The notes below the pieces were generated by a model, which worked only from the letters and a program-made list of their open reading frames with translations, had not been told where the DNA came from and ran no database searches. Both the position numbers and the translations under genes were made by a program. Shown here one piece after another: positions 34,982-45,323 of a DNA stretch of 64,000 bases; the first letter of the stretch is position 1, and each line of letters begins with the position of its first letter. Origin of the DNA: Lentisphaerae bacterium GWF2_57_35 (GTDB lineage Bacteria; Verrucomicrobiota; Kiritimatiellia; CAIQIC01; GWF2-57-35); NCBI GenBank assembly GCA_001804865.1, contig MHBK01000057.1, forward strand, positions 1 to 64,000. The letters are read 5' to 3'.

Positions 34982-35005
34982 GTAGCCGCCGCCGTAAGGC
35001 GGTGG
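34982..35005 (+). repeat. REP-type palindrome between convergent genes
   Basis: GTAGCCGCCGCCGTAAGGCG followed by GTGG, 19 bp behind the PHP phosphatase stop and 27 bp behind the gspF stop: the classical REP location. Confidence 0.85.
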
Positions 35006-35032
35006 ACGCATGTGCTTCAGACCCATTGACTA

Positions 35033-36244
35033 CTACATCAGCGTCTTGTTCAACTGCAGCACCGGCATGAGAATGGAAAGCGATATGGCCAGGACAAATC
35101 CACCCACCAGGATGATCAGGGCGGGTTCAAGGACGCTTAAAAGCCGGGAGATCATTTTGTCCCATTGCTGTTGATAGCGATCGGCGGCATTGTCGAGCAA
35201 GCCCTCCAGCTTCCCGCTGGCCTCACCGGCCCGAATCCAACCGGGAAGCGATGCCCCCAATGGGCCCATGCGCCGGACCGCTTCGGATAGACTGGAGCCA
35301 TGACGCACTTGCTCCGCCTGTTCCATCGACATGCGATGAATCCAGGCATTGCCGGTCGACCGGCCGGCCAACGCCAAGCCTTCCACCAAGGGAACCCCGC
35401 CCCGCAGCAACAGCGCCAGCGTACGGGCAAAACGCAAGTTGACCAGATAGGCATACGCCCGACCCACTAGCGGCAGGCTGAACCATTTTCGGTCCCAGTT
35501 CTCCCGCACCTCGGCCCGTTGCGCCATTTGTCGGCGCAAGGCCATGCCCCAAACCACGCCGCCCAAAAGTACTGGCGCCAGAAGCGGCAGAATCCATTGC
35601 CCGCCGAACATCATGACCCGGGTCAGAAAGGGCAGCGGAATATGGCTTTCCGACAGCATCCGTCCCATCGCCGGCACCATAACGCCCAATAATACGACGA
35701 TAATAACCACGGCAAGAACCAGGACGACCAAGGGATAAATCAAAGCGGTCTGCACCCGCTCGGCGACGCGGACCTGCTCTTCCATGAACGTCGCCAGCCG
35801 CTCCAGGATTTCTTCCAGCGTACCGGCTCGTTCCCCGACCTCCACGACCGCTTGTTCAAAGGGCGACACTTTGCGGCTGGCCCCGCCCAAAGCCGCAGCA
35901 AAGGAAGACCCCTCCCGCACCCGGTCGCGCAGACCAGCCAGCGAAATGCGATGCTCGCCCAATTCCGGGGCCTGAATCAGAACATCCAAGGCTTGCGTCA
36001 ACGGAAGCCCGGCGCGCAACAGGGACCCCAGCTCGCGATACAGCATGGCGCGCACGTCCATGCCGAAATGGCGGCTGAACATCCCCGCGCGGGAGGCCTT
36101 GGCGCGGCCTGCCGCGGAAACTTTTTCCGGCAGGATGCCCAACGCGTTGATTTTCTCGCGGGCTTCCTTGAGATCCAAGGCTTCGATCATTCCACGGCAA
36201 ACGCGCCCGCCATGATCGAATCCCTTATATTCGAAAGTCGTCAT
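35033..36244 (-). CDS. gspF: Type II secretion inner-membrane protein GspF
   Basis: Polytopic inner-membrane platform of the type II secretion system, 403 residues. It begins TTFEYKGFDHGGRVCRGMIEA, the usual short cytoplasmic lead. Two T2SF domains (about 70-190 and 270-390) are each followed by hydrophobic helices, including VVLVLAVVIIVVLLGVMVPAMG, LLAPVLLGGVVWGMAL and ALIILVGGFVLAISLSILMPVLQLN at the end. The conserved motifs ELGSLLRAGLPLTQALDVL and LALLLRGGVPLVEGLALA are present. It starts 3 nt after gspE and is the last gene of a compact operon; pseudopilin genes are not in the window. Confidence 0.95.
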   Translation of the reverse strand: MTTFEYKGFDHGGRVCRGMIEALDLKEAREKINALGILPEKVSAAGRAKASRAGMFSRHFGMDVRAMLYRELGSLLRAGLPLTQALDVLIQAPELGEHRISLAGLRDRVREGSSFAAALGGASRKVSPFEQAVVEVGERAGTLEEILERLATFMEEQVRVAERVQTALIYPLVVLVLAVVIIVVLLGVMVPAMGRMLSESHIPLPFLTRVMMFGGQWILPLLAPVLLGGVVWGMALRRQMAQRAEVRENWDRKWFSLPLVGRAYAYLVNLRFARTLALLLRGGVPLVEGLALAGRSTGNAWIHRMSMEQAEQVRHGSSLSEAVRRMGPLGASLPGWIRAGEASGKLEGLLDNAADRYQQQWDKMISRLLSVLEPALIILVGGFVLAISLSILMPVLQLNKTLM

Positions 36245-36247
36245 CCC

Positions 36248-37942
<1,695 letters not shown>

Positions 37943-37953
37943 AAGCAGCAGTC

Positions 37954-39879
37954 CTATTTAAACGGGGTGGCGTTCAGGTTGGTCGTCACATTTTCCATCG
38001 ACGTTACTTTTTCGAGCCGCTTTTTCATGACATCGGCCGCTTCCATTTCCGTCACGATGTGAGGCGTCACAAAAATCAACAGGTTGGTGCGTTCCCGTCG
38101 TTCGGTCTGGCTCCTAAAGAGAAACCCGATCAGCGGGATATCGCCCAACAACGGAATCTTCGAAACGGATTTGACCCGGTCCTCGCGAATCAAACCGCTG
38201 ATGATCACCGTGGATTGGTCCGGCACCGTAACGGTCGTGGACACTTCCCGCTTCGCGATCGTCGGGGCAAACAGGGTGCCTGAAGGCCCTTCATCGACAA
38301 TCGCTTCGATGCTGGGATTCAATTGCATGAGAATCTGGCGGTCCGGATTGACGTGGGGCGTCAACTTCAACTTGATGCCCACATCGACGCGATCGATGTT
38401 CTGGATGACATCCCGCGCCGTGCCCGCCCCGCCTTCGATCGTCGACTTCAGGATCGGGATGTTGTTCACCACGCTCACCGAAGCTTCCGTATTATTCTGC
38501 GCCCACAGCGGCACGTTGGATAGAATGCGGATGTCCTTATTCTGCGCCAGCGCCTTGATGTAGAAAGGAATATTCGGAAGCACCTTGCCGCTGGAATCCG
38601 TATACGTTCCATGCGCGACCCCCAAGGCCAAACCCTGAGGAAATATGCTTTTGGTGACGATGTCGGACAACTCGTCCTTCGCCCCCAGCCGGCTGCGTCC
38701 AAGGAGCGAAGTCTCCCCTTCCCCGGGAATCTGCAAATTCGACCACTCCACTCCCAAATCAAGATTCTTGCCAAGGGTGACTTCCGCGATCAGAACCTCC
38801 ACCATCACCTGCTGCGGCATCCGGTCCAAAGTTTCAACCAGTCGACGCACATATTCGAAGTCCTGCGGCGAGGCGTCGACGATTAAGGCATTATTCGGAA
38901 TGCTCGGCTCGATCGCCATGCGCTGGCGCTGATCCTTCTCCACGGATTTAGCCAGCAAAGCATTCAAATTCTTGGACGCCTCTTCGGCGGAGAGATATTT
39001 GAGAAAAATGGAGTTAAGCCGCCCAAAGCCGGTTGTCGATTCGACGTCCATCAATTGGACGACCTTCCGGATTTCGTTCAACTGCATTGGGGTTCCCACG
39101 AGAATCAGGCTGTTGGCCTGGGGCGAGGGCACGACCATGACATCCGTCGGCAACGATCCGCTGCCTTCGGCCATCTGCTGAAAATGCCGGTTGATCCGGT
39201 TGCCGGCGCTATCCAACCCCTGCATGGCCGCAATGATTTGCCCGGCCACATCCTCCGCCGCGGCATGCGCCAGCTTGACGATTTCCACGACGCGGGATGC
39301 CCCCGGCTTGTCCAACTCGGCCAGGATGCGCTCCAAACGAGCGACGTTTTCAGCCGTGTCGGTCACAATCAAATGATTGGTCGTTCCAAAAGCCGCCAGG
39401 CTTCCCGTCTTGGCGCCGCGCATCAACGGGTCCAGGATTTTCTTTAATTCGATGACGCTGACATTCTGGACCGCGATCACTTTCGTGATCAAGCCCTTCG
39501 ACCCCTCCTTGTCGCCGGCGCCCACCACGGGCGGCATGGCCAGCCCCCGATCCGGCAAGGGAACAATGTTATAGGCGTTGCCCGACTCCAGCACGGTATA
39601 ACCGCTGGCTTCAAGGACAGAAAGGAACAAAGGATAGACTTCCTCCGCAGGGATCTGCGGAGGAGTGATCACGGTGACTTTTCCCGAAACGGCATCGTTC
39701 ACGATGAACCGTTTGCCCGTCAGTTCGCCGACCAGTTTCACCAACAACCGGATATCGACCTGATCGAAACTGAAGTTTACATACGGCTGAGCCGGTTCAT
39801 TCGTCGCGTCCACCCCGCTCGTGAATGTCCAACCGCCCAATAGGACCGCCACAAAAAGGCTTTTAAGCCTGTACGTCAT
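37954..39879 (-). CDS. gspD: Type II secretion secretin GspD
   Basis: Outer-membrane secretin ring, 641 residues. The signal peptide (MTYRLKSLFVAVLLGGWTFTSG) is followed by the N0 domain (YVNFSFDQVDIRLLVKLVGEL), N1-N3 repeats (VIAVQNVSVIELKKILDPL, VEIVKLAHAAAEDVAGQIIAA, IFLKYLSAEEASKNLNALL) and the secretin domain with TTVTVPDQSTVIISGLIRED and IPLLGDIPLIGFLFRS. Its ATG overlaps the lpxA stop (TAATG), implying coupled translation. Length and domain count fit GspD better than PilQ. No separate pilotin or gspC was seen. Confidence 0.95.
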   Translation of the reverse strand: MTYRLKSLFVAVLLGGWTFTSGVDATNEPAQPYVNFSFDQVDIRLLVKLVGELTGKRFIVNDAVSGKVTVITPPQIPAEEVYPLFLSVLEASGYTVLESGNAYNIVPLPDRGLAMPPVVGAGDKEGSKGLITKVIAVQNVSVIELKKILDPLMRGAKTGSLAAFGTTNHLIVTDTAENVARLERILAELDKPGASRVVEIVKLAHAAAEDVAGQIIAAMQGLDSAGNRINRHFQQMAEGSGSLPTDVMVVPSPQANSLILVGTPMQLNEIRKVVQLMDVESTTGFGRLNSIFLKYLSAEEASKNLNALLAKSVEKDQRQRMAIEPSIPNNALIVDASPQDFEYVRRLVETLDRMPQQVMVEVLIAEVTLGKNLDLGVEWSNLQIPGEGETSLLGRSRLGAKDELSDIVTKSIFPQGLALGVAHGTYTDSSGKVLPNIPFYIKALAQNKDIRILSNVPLWAQNNTEASVSVVNNIPILKSTIEGGAGTARDVIQNIDRVDVGIKLKLTPHVNPDRQILMQLNPSIEAIVDEGPSGTLFAPTIAKREVSTTVTVPDQSTVIISGLIREDRVKSVSKIPLLGDIPLIGFLFRSQTERRERTNLLIFVTPHIVTEMEAADVMKKRLEKVTSMENVTTNLNATPFK

Positions 39880-40652
39880 TATTTTGTGATGCCTCTTTCG
39901 GAATTTTTAATAAACGACACCAGATACTGAACTTCCGTATTCTGTTCCAGTTCCGCCTCGATTTTTTCCGTTGCCTGACGGGTAGACAACCCTTCACGAT
40001 AAAGGATTTTATAGGCCTTCTTCAGCAACTGCTGCGACGATTCCGAAATCCCCCGACGCTTCAAACCTTCCGAATTGATCGTATGAACGCCCAGAGGATT
40101 GCCGTCGGCGATCATGAACGGCGGAATATCCTGCGTGGCCTTCGTCATGCCGCCAAGATAACACAGCCGGCCCAACCGCACAAACTGATGAATGCCGCAC
40201 ATGCCCCCAATACCCACTTGATCCTCGACGGTAACATGCCCTGCCAACGTCGCGGCATTGGCCATGATGACCCCATTGCCCACCTTGCAGTCGTGCGCGA
40301 TATGCGCATAAGCCATGATATGACACTGCGAGCCCACCCGGGTCGATTCCCCATCAAAGGTCGCCGCATTGACGGTCACATACTCGCGGATGGTCGTCTG
40401 ATCCCCAATTTCCACGCGGGGCGCCCCCCCCTTATACTTCAAATCCTGCGTCTGCATGCCCAGGCTCGCAAACGGAAAAACAATGCAGTCCGCGCCGAGT
40501 GAGGTCCACCCATCGACCACCACGTGCGACAGCAAGCGCGTCCGCGCGCCGATCTGCACATGCGGGCCGATCACACAATAAGGACCGATCGTCGCGGAAT
40601 CGTCGATGACGGCCTCAGGCGCCACCACCGCGGAGGGATGAATTACAGCCAT
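39879..40652 (-). CDS. lpxA: UDP-N-acetylglucosamine acyltransferase
   Basis: First enzyme of lipid A synthesis: transfers a 3-hydroxyacyl chain from ACP to UDP-GlcNAc. It has 257 residues, the normal length. The left-handed beta-helix hexapeptide repeats run from IHPSAVVAPEAVIDDSATIG onward. The catalytic His lies in YAHIAHDCKVGN, and the acyl-chain region IGGMCGIHQFVRLGRL follows. The C-terminal helical bundle (SESSQQLLKKAYKILYRE) is complete. It follows fabZ by 7 nt and overlaps gspD by 1 nt, so an LPS/fatty-acid unit is joined to secretion genes in one operon. Its presence shows the organism makes lipid A. Confidence 0.97.
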   Translation of the reverse strand: MAVIHPSAVVAPEAVIDDSATIGPYCVIGPHVQIGARTRLLSHVVVDGWTSLGADCIVFPFASLGMQTQDLKYKGGAPRVEIGDQTTIREYVTVNAATFDGESTRVGSQCHIMAYAHIAHDCKVGNGVIMANAATLAGHVTVEDQVGIGGMCGIHQFVRLGRLCYLGGMTKATQDIPPFMIADGNPLGVHTINSEGLKRRGISESSQQLLKKAYKILYREGLSTRQATEKIEAELEQNTEVQYLVSFIKNSERGITK

Positions 40653-40659
40653 GACAGTA

Positions 40660-41094
40660 TCAATCCTCCTTGGAACCGAACATCATATCCGCTTCGCAAG
40701 CCAGCTCGCCATCGACCAGTACTTTTCCGTGCAACCGATACATGTTCAACCGGGTCTTGAGCAGCACGACTTCCATGCGCATCGTATCGCCCGGCTTGAT
40801 CAGCTTGCGAAACCGCGCATTGTCGACTGCGAGATAATAGGCAATCCCGCCTTCCTTATTCATCTTCTTGTTCAACAAAACGCCGGCCGTCTGCGCCATG
40901 GCCTCCAATTCCAACACGCCCGGCATGACGGGATGCCCCGGAAAATGCCCCTGGAAAAAGGGCTCGTTGATCGTAAGATTCTTGATGCCCACAATTTTCT
41001 CGTTGAAATCGCATTCGATGATCTTGTCCACCAACAGCATCGGGAAGCGATGCGGCAGGATCTTCATGATGTCTTCGGTCTCAAGTATGGCCAT
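40660..41094 (-). CDS. fabZ: 3-hydroxyacyl-ACP dehydratase FabZ
   Basis: Dehydrates 3-hydroxyacyl-ACP in fatty acid elongation; 144 residues from the ATG at 41094, preceded by CAGGAG. The frame is open to 41130, but the extra 12 residues are not family-like. The hotdog fold shows DIMKILPHRFPMLLVDKI, the catalytic His loop FFQGHFPGHPVMPGVLELEAMAQ (His and Glu present), and DNARFRKLIKPGDTM. It shares precursors with LpxA, which it directly precedes; in several PVC bacteria it is fused to LpxC, but here it is separate. Confidence 0.96.
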   Translation of the reverse strand: MAILETEDIMKILPHRFPMLLVDKIIECDFNEKIVGIKNLTINEPFFQGHFPGHPVMPGVLELEAMAQTAGVLLNKKMNKEGGIAYYLAVDNARFRKLIKPGDTMRMEVVLLKTRLNMYRLHGKVLVDGELACEADMMFGSKED

Positions 41095-41199
41095 GCTGCT
41101 CTCCTGTTTTTTTATAATTTGCGTATCCAAGAATCTATATCAAACCAGCGGGCCGCTGAAAACCTATAAAAACGAAGAAGGGCATCTTGCACGCCATCT

Positions 41200-41242
41200 G
41201 TAGGCCGACTCTGCCGCGTGAGTCGGCGTTCCTTTCGCCTAC
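41200..41242. repeat. GTAGGC palindrome overlapping the dinG stop
   Basis: Inner stem GCCGACTC (41204-41211)/GAGTCGGC (41220-41227), with outer GTAGGC/GCCTAC at the ends. The TAG stop of the helicase gene (41239-41241) lies in the outer arm. Confidence 0.6.
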
Positions 41243-43248
41243 ACTTCCTCCACCTCCACCGGGCATTCCGGAATCGAGGCCAGAAACAGCTTCCCATACC
41301 ATTTGGTCACGATCCGCGAGTCCAGCACCACCACAATGCCCTCATCCGTGGCCGTCCGGATCAACCGCCCCACTCCTTGTCGGAACTTGAGGATGGCTTC
41401 CGGCAGGGAATAATCCTTGAAGGGATCTCCGCCTTTTTCGCGAATGCGATCCATGCGGGCTTTTACCACCGGCTGATCCGGCACGGAAAACGGAAGCCGG
41501 GCGATGATCACGTTGCTAAGCGCTTCGCCGCGCACGTCCACACCCATCCAGAAGCTATCCAGGCCGAACAAAACGCAGGCAGGTCCCTTCCGAAAATGCT
41601 CCAGCATCACGTGCCGGGGCATGCCGGCGCCCTGCATCAACAGGCGCAGACCCTCGTCCTTGAAAAAGCCCTCAAGCTGCTTGGCCACCAGCCGCATCTG
41701 GTTGGAACTCGTAAACAACACAAATGCCTGGCCGTGGGTTTTCGCAACGTAATGCCGGATCACGCGCGCGGAGGCCGTCGCAAAAGTTTCCGATTCGTTG
41801 GGATCCGGCATGTTCTTGGGAATGAACATCCTCATCTGGCGGGAATAGTCGAACGGAGAGCCCAGGCAAAGCGTCTCGCATTCGTCGCCCCCGATGCGCC
41901 GGCGGAAATAGTCGAGCTCGCCCCGGACGGCCAGGGTAGCGCTGGTCAGAATGGCGCATTCCAAGCCCTCGAAAAAAGCTTTTCTCATCACGGGCGCCAC
42001 TTCGATGGGAGCGGAATACAAAACAATCTGCTGCCGTCTACGACCTTCGCTTTCCACCCAGTAAACCTGGTCGGGCATGGCCTGTTTCATGAAGGCATCC
42101 AGCGAATCTTTCATCCCACAGCCATGCGACTGGATGGCCTTGAGTTCGCTGCGCAGGTCGGGATCTTTGGTTTTGCGGACCACCTCGTCCAGCAGCTTGA
42201 GCAGGCGCCCCAGCAAATCCGGCAGTGAAGTGCCGATATCCATCGGTTGCTGCACCACGCGCTGACCGCCCTCACGATCGAAATGAGCCCACTTGCGGAC
42301 CTCGCCGTAGTAGCGGTCGACTTCCTCCCAGATCTTCGTTACCTCATGAGCGGCCTCGCCTTCCCTCAGAGCGGCCAGGAGCCCCTTGCTGTTCTCCGGA
42401 ATGTAAAGCCGCCGCAGCCAGTGCTCGAACGAATGATGCGACAACCGCAGCCCCATGTGTTCGGAAGCCACGTTTTCGATCATATGCGCTTCGTCCATGA
42501 CGGCCACCGAATACGGCGGAAGGAACGAAGCCCCCTGCGATCGCAACGCCAGCTCGGAAAAAAAGAGATGATGATTAACCACCACCAAATGAGCCTCTCG
42601 CATCTGGCTGCGAGCCCGCATCAGAAAACAGCGTCGCCGGTCGGCGCACTTCGGCCCGAGGCAATTCCCGTGTTCCGCGCACACGGCGCTCCAGGCTTCT
42701 GACGAAGGCTGTTCGGACAGATCCTGCAAACTGCCGTCGGTCGTATGTTCCGCCCAATCCCGGATTCGCTGCAACTCCACCTCGGTTTCGGATTTAAACA
42801 GTTCCCCCTGATGCCGGCTGGAACGGAAAAGACGCCGCAAACACAGGTAATTGCTGCGGCCCTTCACCAAAACCGCCTTGAAGGGCTCCTTGATGTGCTT
42901 TTGAAGAAAAGGAATGTCCTTGGCGATCAATTGCTCTTGAAGGGAAATCGTATACGTCGAAACCACCACCTGAATCTGCCGTTCCAAGGCCGCCAGAATT
43001 ACGGGGACCAAATAGGCAAAGCTCTTGCCCACCCCAGTGCCGGCTTCGACAATCAAATGCTGCGAATTTTCAATCGCCTCGGCCACGGCCTCGGCCATTT
43101 GGGCCTGTTGAGGCCGCGGTTCAAAGGGAAAAGCCTCCCCGGCGCAAGCCTTTTCCAGCACCCCGCCCGAACGAAAAAATGCACTCGCCCTCGACCGTAT
43201 GCTCGTCGAGGGCTCATTCTCGTCCTGTTCTGTTCGAGGCGCTATCAT
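41239..43248 (-). CDS. dinG: DinG-like ATP-dependent helicase (XPD family)
   Basis: Superfamily 2 DNA helicase with an Fe-S cluster, 669 residues. FEPRPQQAQMAEAVAEAI is the Q-like motif. Walker A is EAGTGVGKSFAYL, motif Ia VVVSTYTISLQEQ, and the DEAH box AVMDEAHMIEN. Four cysteines between motifs (NYLCLRR, NCLGPKC, RRCFLMRAR) fit an Fe-S domain. Motif VI is FRQGVGRLIRTATDEG. E. coli DinG unwinds R-loops and damage structures; the same is likely here. It is in the same direction as the fabZ-lpxA-gsp operon, 144 bp ahead of it. Its stop codon lies in a palindromic repeat. Confidence 0.94.
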   Translation of the reverse strand: MIAPRTEQDENEPSTSIRSRASAFFRSGGVLEKACAGEAFPFEPRPQQAQMAEAVAEAIENSQHLIVEAGTGVGKSFAYLVPVILAALERQIQVVVSTYTISLQEQLIAKDIPFLQKHIKEPFKAVLVKGRSNYLCLRRLFRSSRHQGELFKSETEVELQRIRDWAEHTTDGSLQDLSEQPSSEAWSAVCAEHGNCLGPKCADRRRCFLMRARSQMREAHLVVVNHHLFFSELALRSQGASFLPPYSVAVMDEAHMIENVASEHMGLRLSHHSFEHWLRRLYIPENSKGLLAALREGEAAHEVTKIWEEVDRYYGEVRKWAHFDREGGQRVVQQPMDIGTSLPDLLGRLLKLLDEVVRKTKDPDLRSELKAIQSHGCGMKDSLDAFMKQAMPDQVYWVESEGRRRQQIVLYSAPIEVAPVMRKAFFEGLECAILTSATLAVRGELDYFRRRIGGDECETLCLGSPFDYSRQMRMFIPKNMPDPNESETFATASARVIRHYVAKTHGQAFVLFTSSNQMRLVAKQLEGFFKDEGLRLLMQGAGMPRHVMLEHFRKGPACVLFGLDSFWMGVDVRGEALSNVIIARLPFSVPDQPVVKARMDRIREKGGDPFKDYSLPEAILKFRQGVGRLIRTATDEGIVVVLDSRIVTKWYGKLFLASIPECPVEVEEV

Positions 43249-43400
43249 GGTATGTCCGAAGGCTGATTTCTTCTTTCAGGTTTCCGGTCTCAGATTTCAG
43301 GTTTCTCTTGTAGCTTCCCATTCGATAAAGAAAATTTAAAACAAAAACTTGCAATGTCGTTTGAAATTCACATAATCGCACCTGTTCTTGAATTACAAGA

Positions 43401-43475
43401 GCGAGCGTAGCTCAGTGGTAGAGCTCCACCTTGCCAAGGTGGTTGTCGTGGGTTCAAATCCCATCGCTCGCTCCA
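43401..43475 (+). tRNA. tRNA-Gly (anticodon GCC)
   Basis: Full cloverleaf with a 7-bp acceptor stem (GCGAGCG/CGCTCGC), D arm GCTCAGTGGTAGAGC, anticodon stem CCACC/GGTGG with loop TTGCCAA (anticodon GCC), T arm GTGGGTTCAAATCCCA, discriminator T, and encoded CCA. Confidence 0.97.
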
Positions 43476-43504
43476 TTTTTTTTGGAGTTTAGCTCCCCAT
43501 CGCT

Positions 43505-43583
43505 AACAGCGGACGGCGACGGAGCGCCGTCCCGACCTTTCTTTGCTGTGGGTAGGGACGACGCTCCGTCGCCGTCCGCTGTT
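43505..43583. repeat. ~79-bp hairpin element with perfect 22-bp arms
   Basis: Left arm AACAGCGGACGGCGACGGAG plus CG at 43505-43526; its exact complement is at 43562-43583. The loop contains CTTTGCTGTGGGTAGGG. A diverged relative sits inside the nested palindrome at 7190-7357. It lies 30 bp behind tRNA-Gly and may terminate it or be a small non-autonomous element. Confidence 0.75.
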
Positions 43584-43653
43584 GTGGCCGTATCGACACT
43601 GACGAACGCGACATTGGATATAACGTCCCCAGCGCTCCACCACCCCATTCGCC

Positions 43654-44358
43654 TCAGAACCGAACGCCGGCCGTGGAAAATGGGCCTTCCATCACATTTC
43701 GATCGGAGGCGACGCCATTGCTGAGTCTGGGCGGAAGGTCGCGGTATCGTTCGTAGCGGTAGCCGAGCGATAAAAATAGCTTTTTGAAAGCAACCTCAAG
43801 ACCCGCTTCCACCGAAGCATGAGAGCCATCGTATCCCAAATCGTCCAATTCCCCAAAATCCTTGAACATCCAGGCCGTGGAAAGCCTCCACTTCAAATGA
43901 CGACAAAACAAGGGGCCTTGAAGACCGGCCGCAAGATAAGGACCGTAAATATCGGCATTCCGTTCCTCGCGCTCGGGCCGGTCGTCATCCCACACCCACC
44001 CGGGCTTGAGTTCGGTATTCACCTGCCGATAAGAAAAACCCGCGCCCGCGTAACCATACCTGAATCGGCGCCGGCACTCGCCTTCAAAATACCGATGCGT
44101 CTCCACGTCGCCTTCGTTATGGAAATCGCCCTGAAGAAACTCGCCCTCCACCTCGACCGATCGAAGAAGCTTGGCCGACAAGACCGCCCCGCCCAGCAAG
44201 GCGTGCTCCTGGCCATTGTCGGCATACCAAATTTTTGCGCCAAGGTCGGCCCGCGAGGGTTCATCCGCAAAGGCCAGATGGAGCGGAACCGCGCACAAAA
44301 AGAGTGAAACAAAGACCGCCGGTTCGCAGAACCGGCCTACAACAAAGGCCCCCTTCAC
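43654..44358 (-). CDS. Putative outer-membrane beta-barrel protein (second of pair)
   Basis: Exported protein of 234 residues with a GTG start at 44358 overlapping the previous gene's stop (GTGA), so translation is coupled. The signal peptide (FVSLFLCAVPLHLAFA) is followed by alternating hydrophobic/polar strands: ADLGAKIWYADNGQ, GGAVLSAKLLRSVEVEGEFLQG, YGYAGAGFSYRQV, LFLSLGYRYERYRDL. The terminal Phe of FSTAGVRF is the classical BAM signal. Probably an 8- to 12-strand barrel; its cargo is unknown. The strand pattern resembles its neighbour, which suggests related roles. Confidence 0.75.
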   Translation of the reverse strand: MKGAFVVGRFCEPAVFVSLFLCAVPLHLAFADEPSRADLGAKIWYADNGQEHALLGGAVLSAKLLRSVEVEGEFLQGDFHNEGDVETHRYFEGECRRRFRYGYAGAGFSYRQVNTELKPGWVWDDDRPEREERNADIYGPYLAAGLQGPLFCRHLKWRLSTAWMFKDFGELDDLGYDGSHASVEAGLEVAFKKLFLSLGYRYERYRDLPPRLSNGVASDRNVMEGPFSTAGVRF

Positions 44359-45176
44359 AAGCTGACCCCTAATTTTAAGCCAATGATGTCGGCCGTCGAT
44401 TCCGGCTGATAATATCCGGATTCATCGACATCCGACGCTCCGAAATTGAGCTTCTCGTAATACAACGCCCATCGATAATCCTTCCAATCTGCGCCCAAAT
44501 CGACGGCAGGCGACCACTCGCGACCGGGATTAACGGAAAAATTAGAGGAATCTTGAGACGTCCGGAGATAAACCGTTTCATGATTGTACATCGGCAGAAG
44601 GGCAGAAACCTCGGCAAAAAACGACCAATTCGCCGTCGCCTGCCACGAAGCTCTCAATCCGGCGCGGCCATACAGGGAAAGCCAATTCTCGTCATAGCCG
44701 TAGAGCTGTTCGTCCGTGTTATCCAACCGCCGTTTCCACCAGCGCGCGCCGCCGCCCAGAAAGGGCTCCAGCCGGGCAGCGCCCGGAGGCAGCAGGTCGT
44801 ACGAGGCATCGGTTTCCGCTTTGACGCCCAGATAAAACGTCTTGCTACGAAAAGGCTCCGCATTGAATCGGGTCCCGTCGTAATCGACTTCGCCGATAAA
44901 CCCATTAACTTCCGCATTCCACCAGCCCCGGTCAAAGAGTCTCCTTCCACCCTGAGCGCCAAGACCGTAAATCATCCCGGACTCCCTGACATAAAGCCCC
45001 TTTTCCTCCCATTGGAAATACTCCGCGAAAGGATAGACGGTCAGCGCGCGTTGAGGCCGGTCATCGGCAAAAACCATATCGCACCGTATTAGGCCAGAGA
45101 AGAAAGCTGAAGCAGTAATCAGTGACCAGTAAACAGTAATCAGTGCAAACGGTCGATTAAACACCTTTATCCTCAT
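44355..45176 (-). CDS. Putative outer-membrane beta-barrel protein (first of pair)
   Basis: Exported protein of 273 residues. The N-terminus FALITVYWSLITASAFFSG is its signal hydrophobic core, cut near MVFA. Amphipathic strands follow, with many Tyr/Trp girdle residues: YPFAEYFQWEEKGLYVRES, AEVNGFIGEVDYDGT, FYLGVKAETDASYDL, RWALYYEKLNFGASDVD. The end IGLKLGVSL is barrel-like, although the last residue is Leu rather than Phe. Part of the signal-peptide coding region (45117-45144) consists of ACTGATN-type heptamers related to the tandem array just upstream at 45199, so the repeat probably shaped the signal sequence. Confidence 0.75.
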   Translation of the reverse strand: MRIKVFNRPFALITVYWSLITASAFFSGLIRCDMVFADDRPQRALTVYPFAEYFQWEEKGLYVRESGMIYGLGAQGGRRLFDRGWWNAEVNGFIGEVDYDGTRFNAEPFRSKTFYLGVKAETDASYDLLPPGAARLEPFLGGGARWWKRRLDNTDEQLYGYDENWLSLYGRAGLRASWQATANWSFFAEVSALLPMYNHETVYLRTSQDSSNFSVNPGREWSPAVDLGADWKDYRWALYYEKLNFGASDVDESGYYQPESTADIIGLKLGVSL

Positions 45177-45198
45177 TCTTTTTCACGGATCACAGCCC

Positions 45199-45299
45199 AC
45201 TGATCACTCATCACTGATAACTGATTACTGATTACTGATCACTGATAACTGATAACTGATTACTGATTACTGATAACTGATAACTGATCACTGATAACT
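45199..45299. repeat. Tandem heptamer array (ACTGATN)14
   Basis: Fourteen consecutive 7-bp units ACTGATN, where N is A, T or C but never G in these copies; one unit is ACTCATC. It occupies the gap between glgC and the beta-barrel gene, both leftward. Four more units in the opposite orientation occur at 45117-45144, inside the next gene. Confidence 0.95.
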
Positions 45300-45323
45300 T
45301 CCCCCTCCCCATCCCCTCTCGCC

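Noticed and set aside
41095..41130. Longer FabZ start
   Set aside because: The CAGGAG site and family alignment favour 41094.
45199..45299. Possible CRISPR array
   Set aside because: The repeat unit is only 7 bp with no spacers and no cas genes nearby; it is a simple tandem array.
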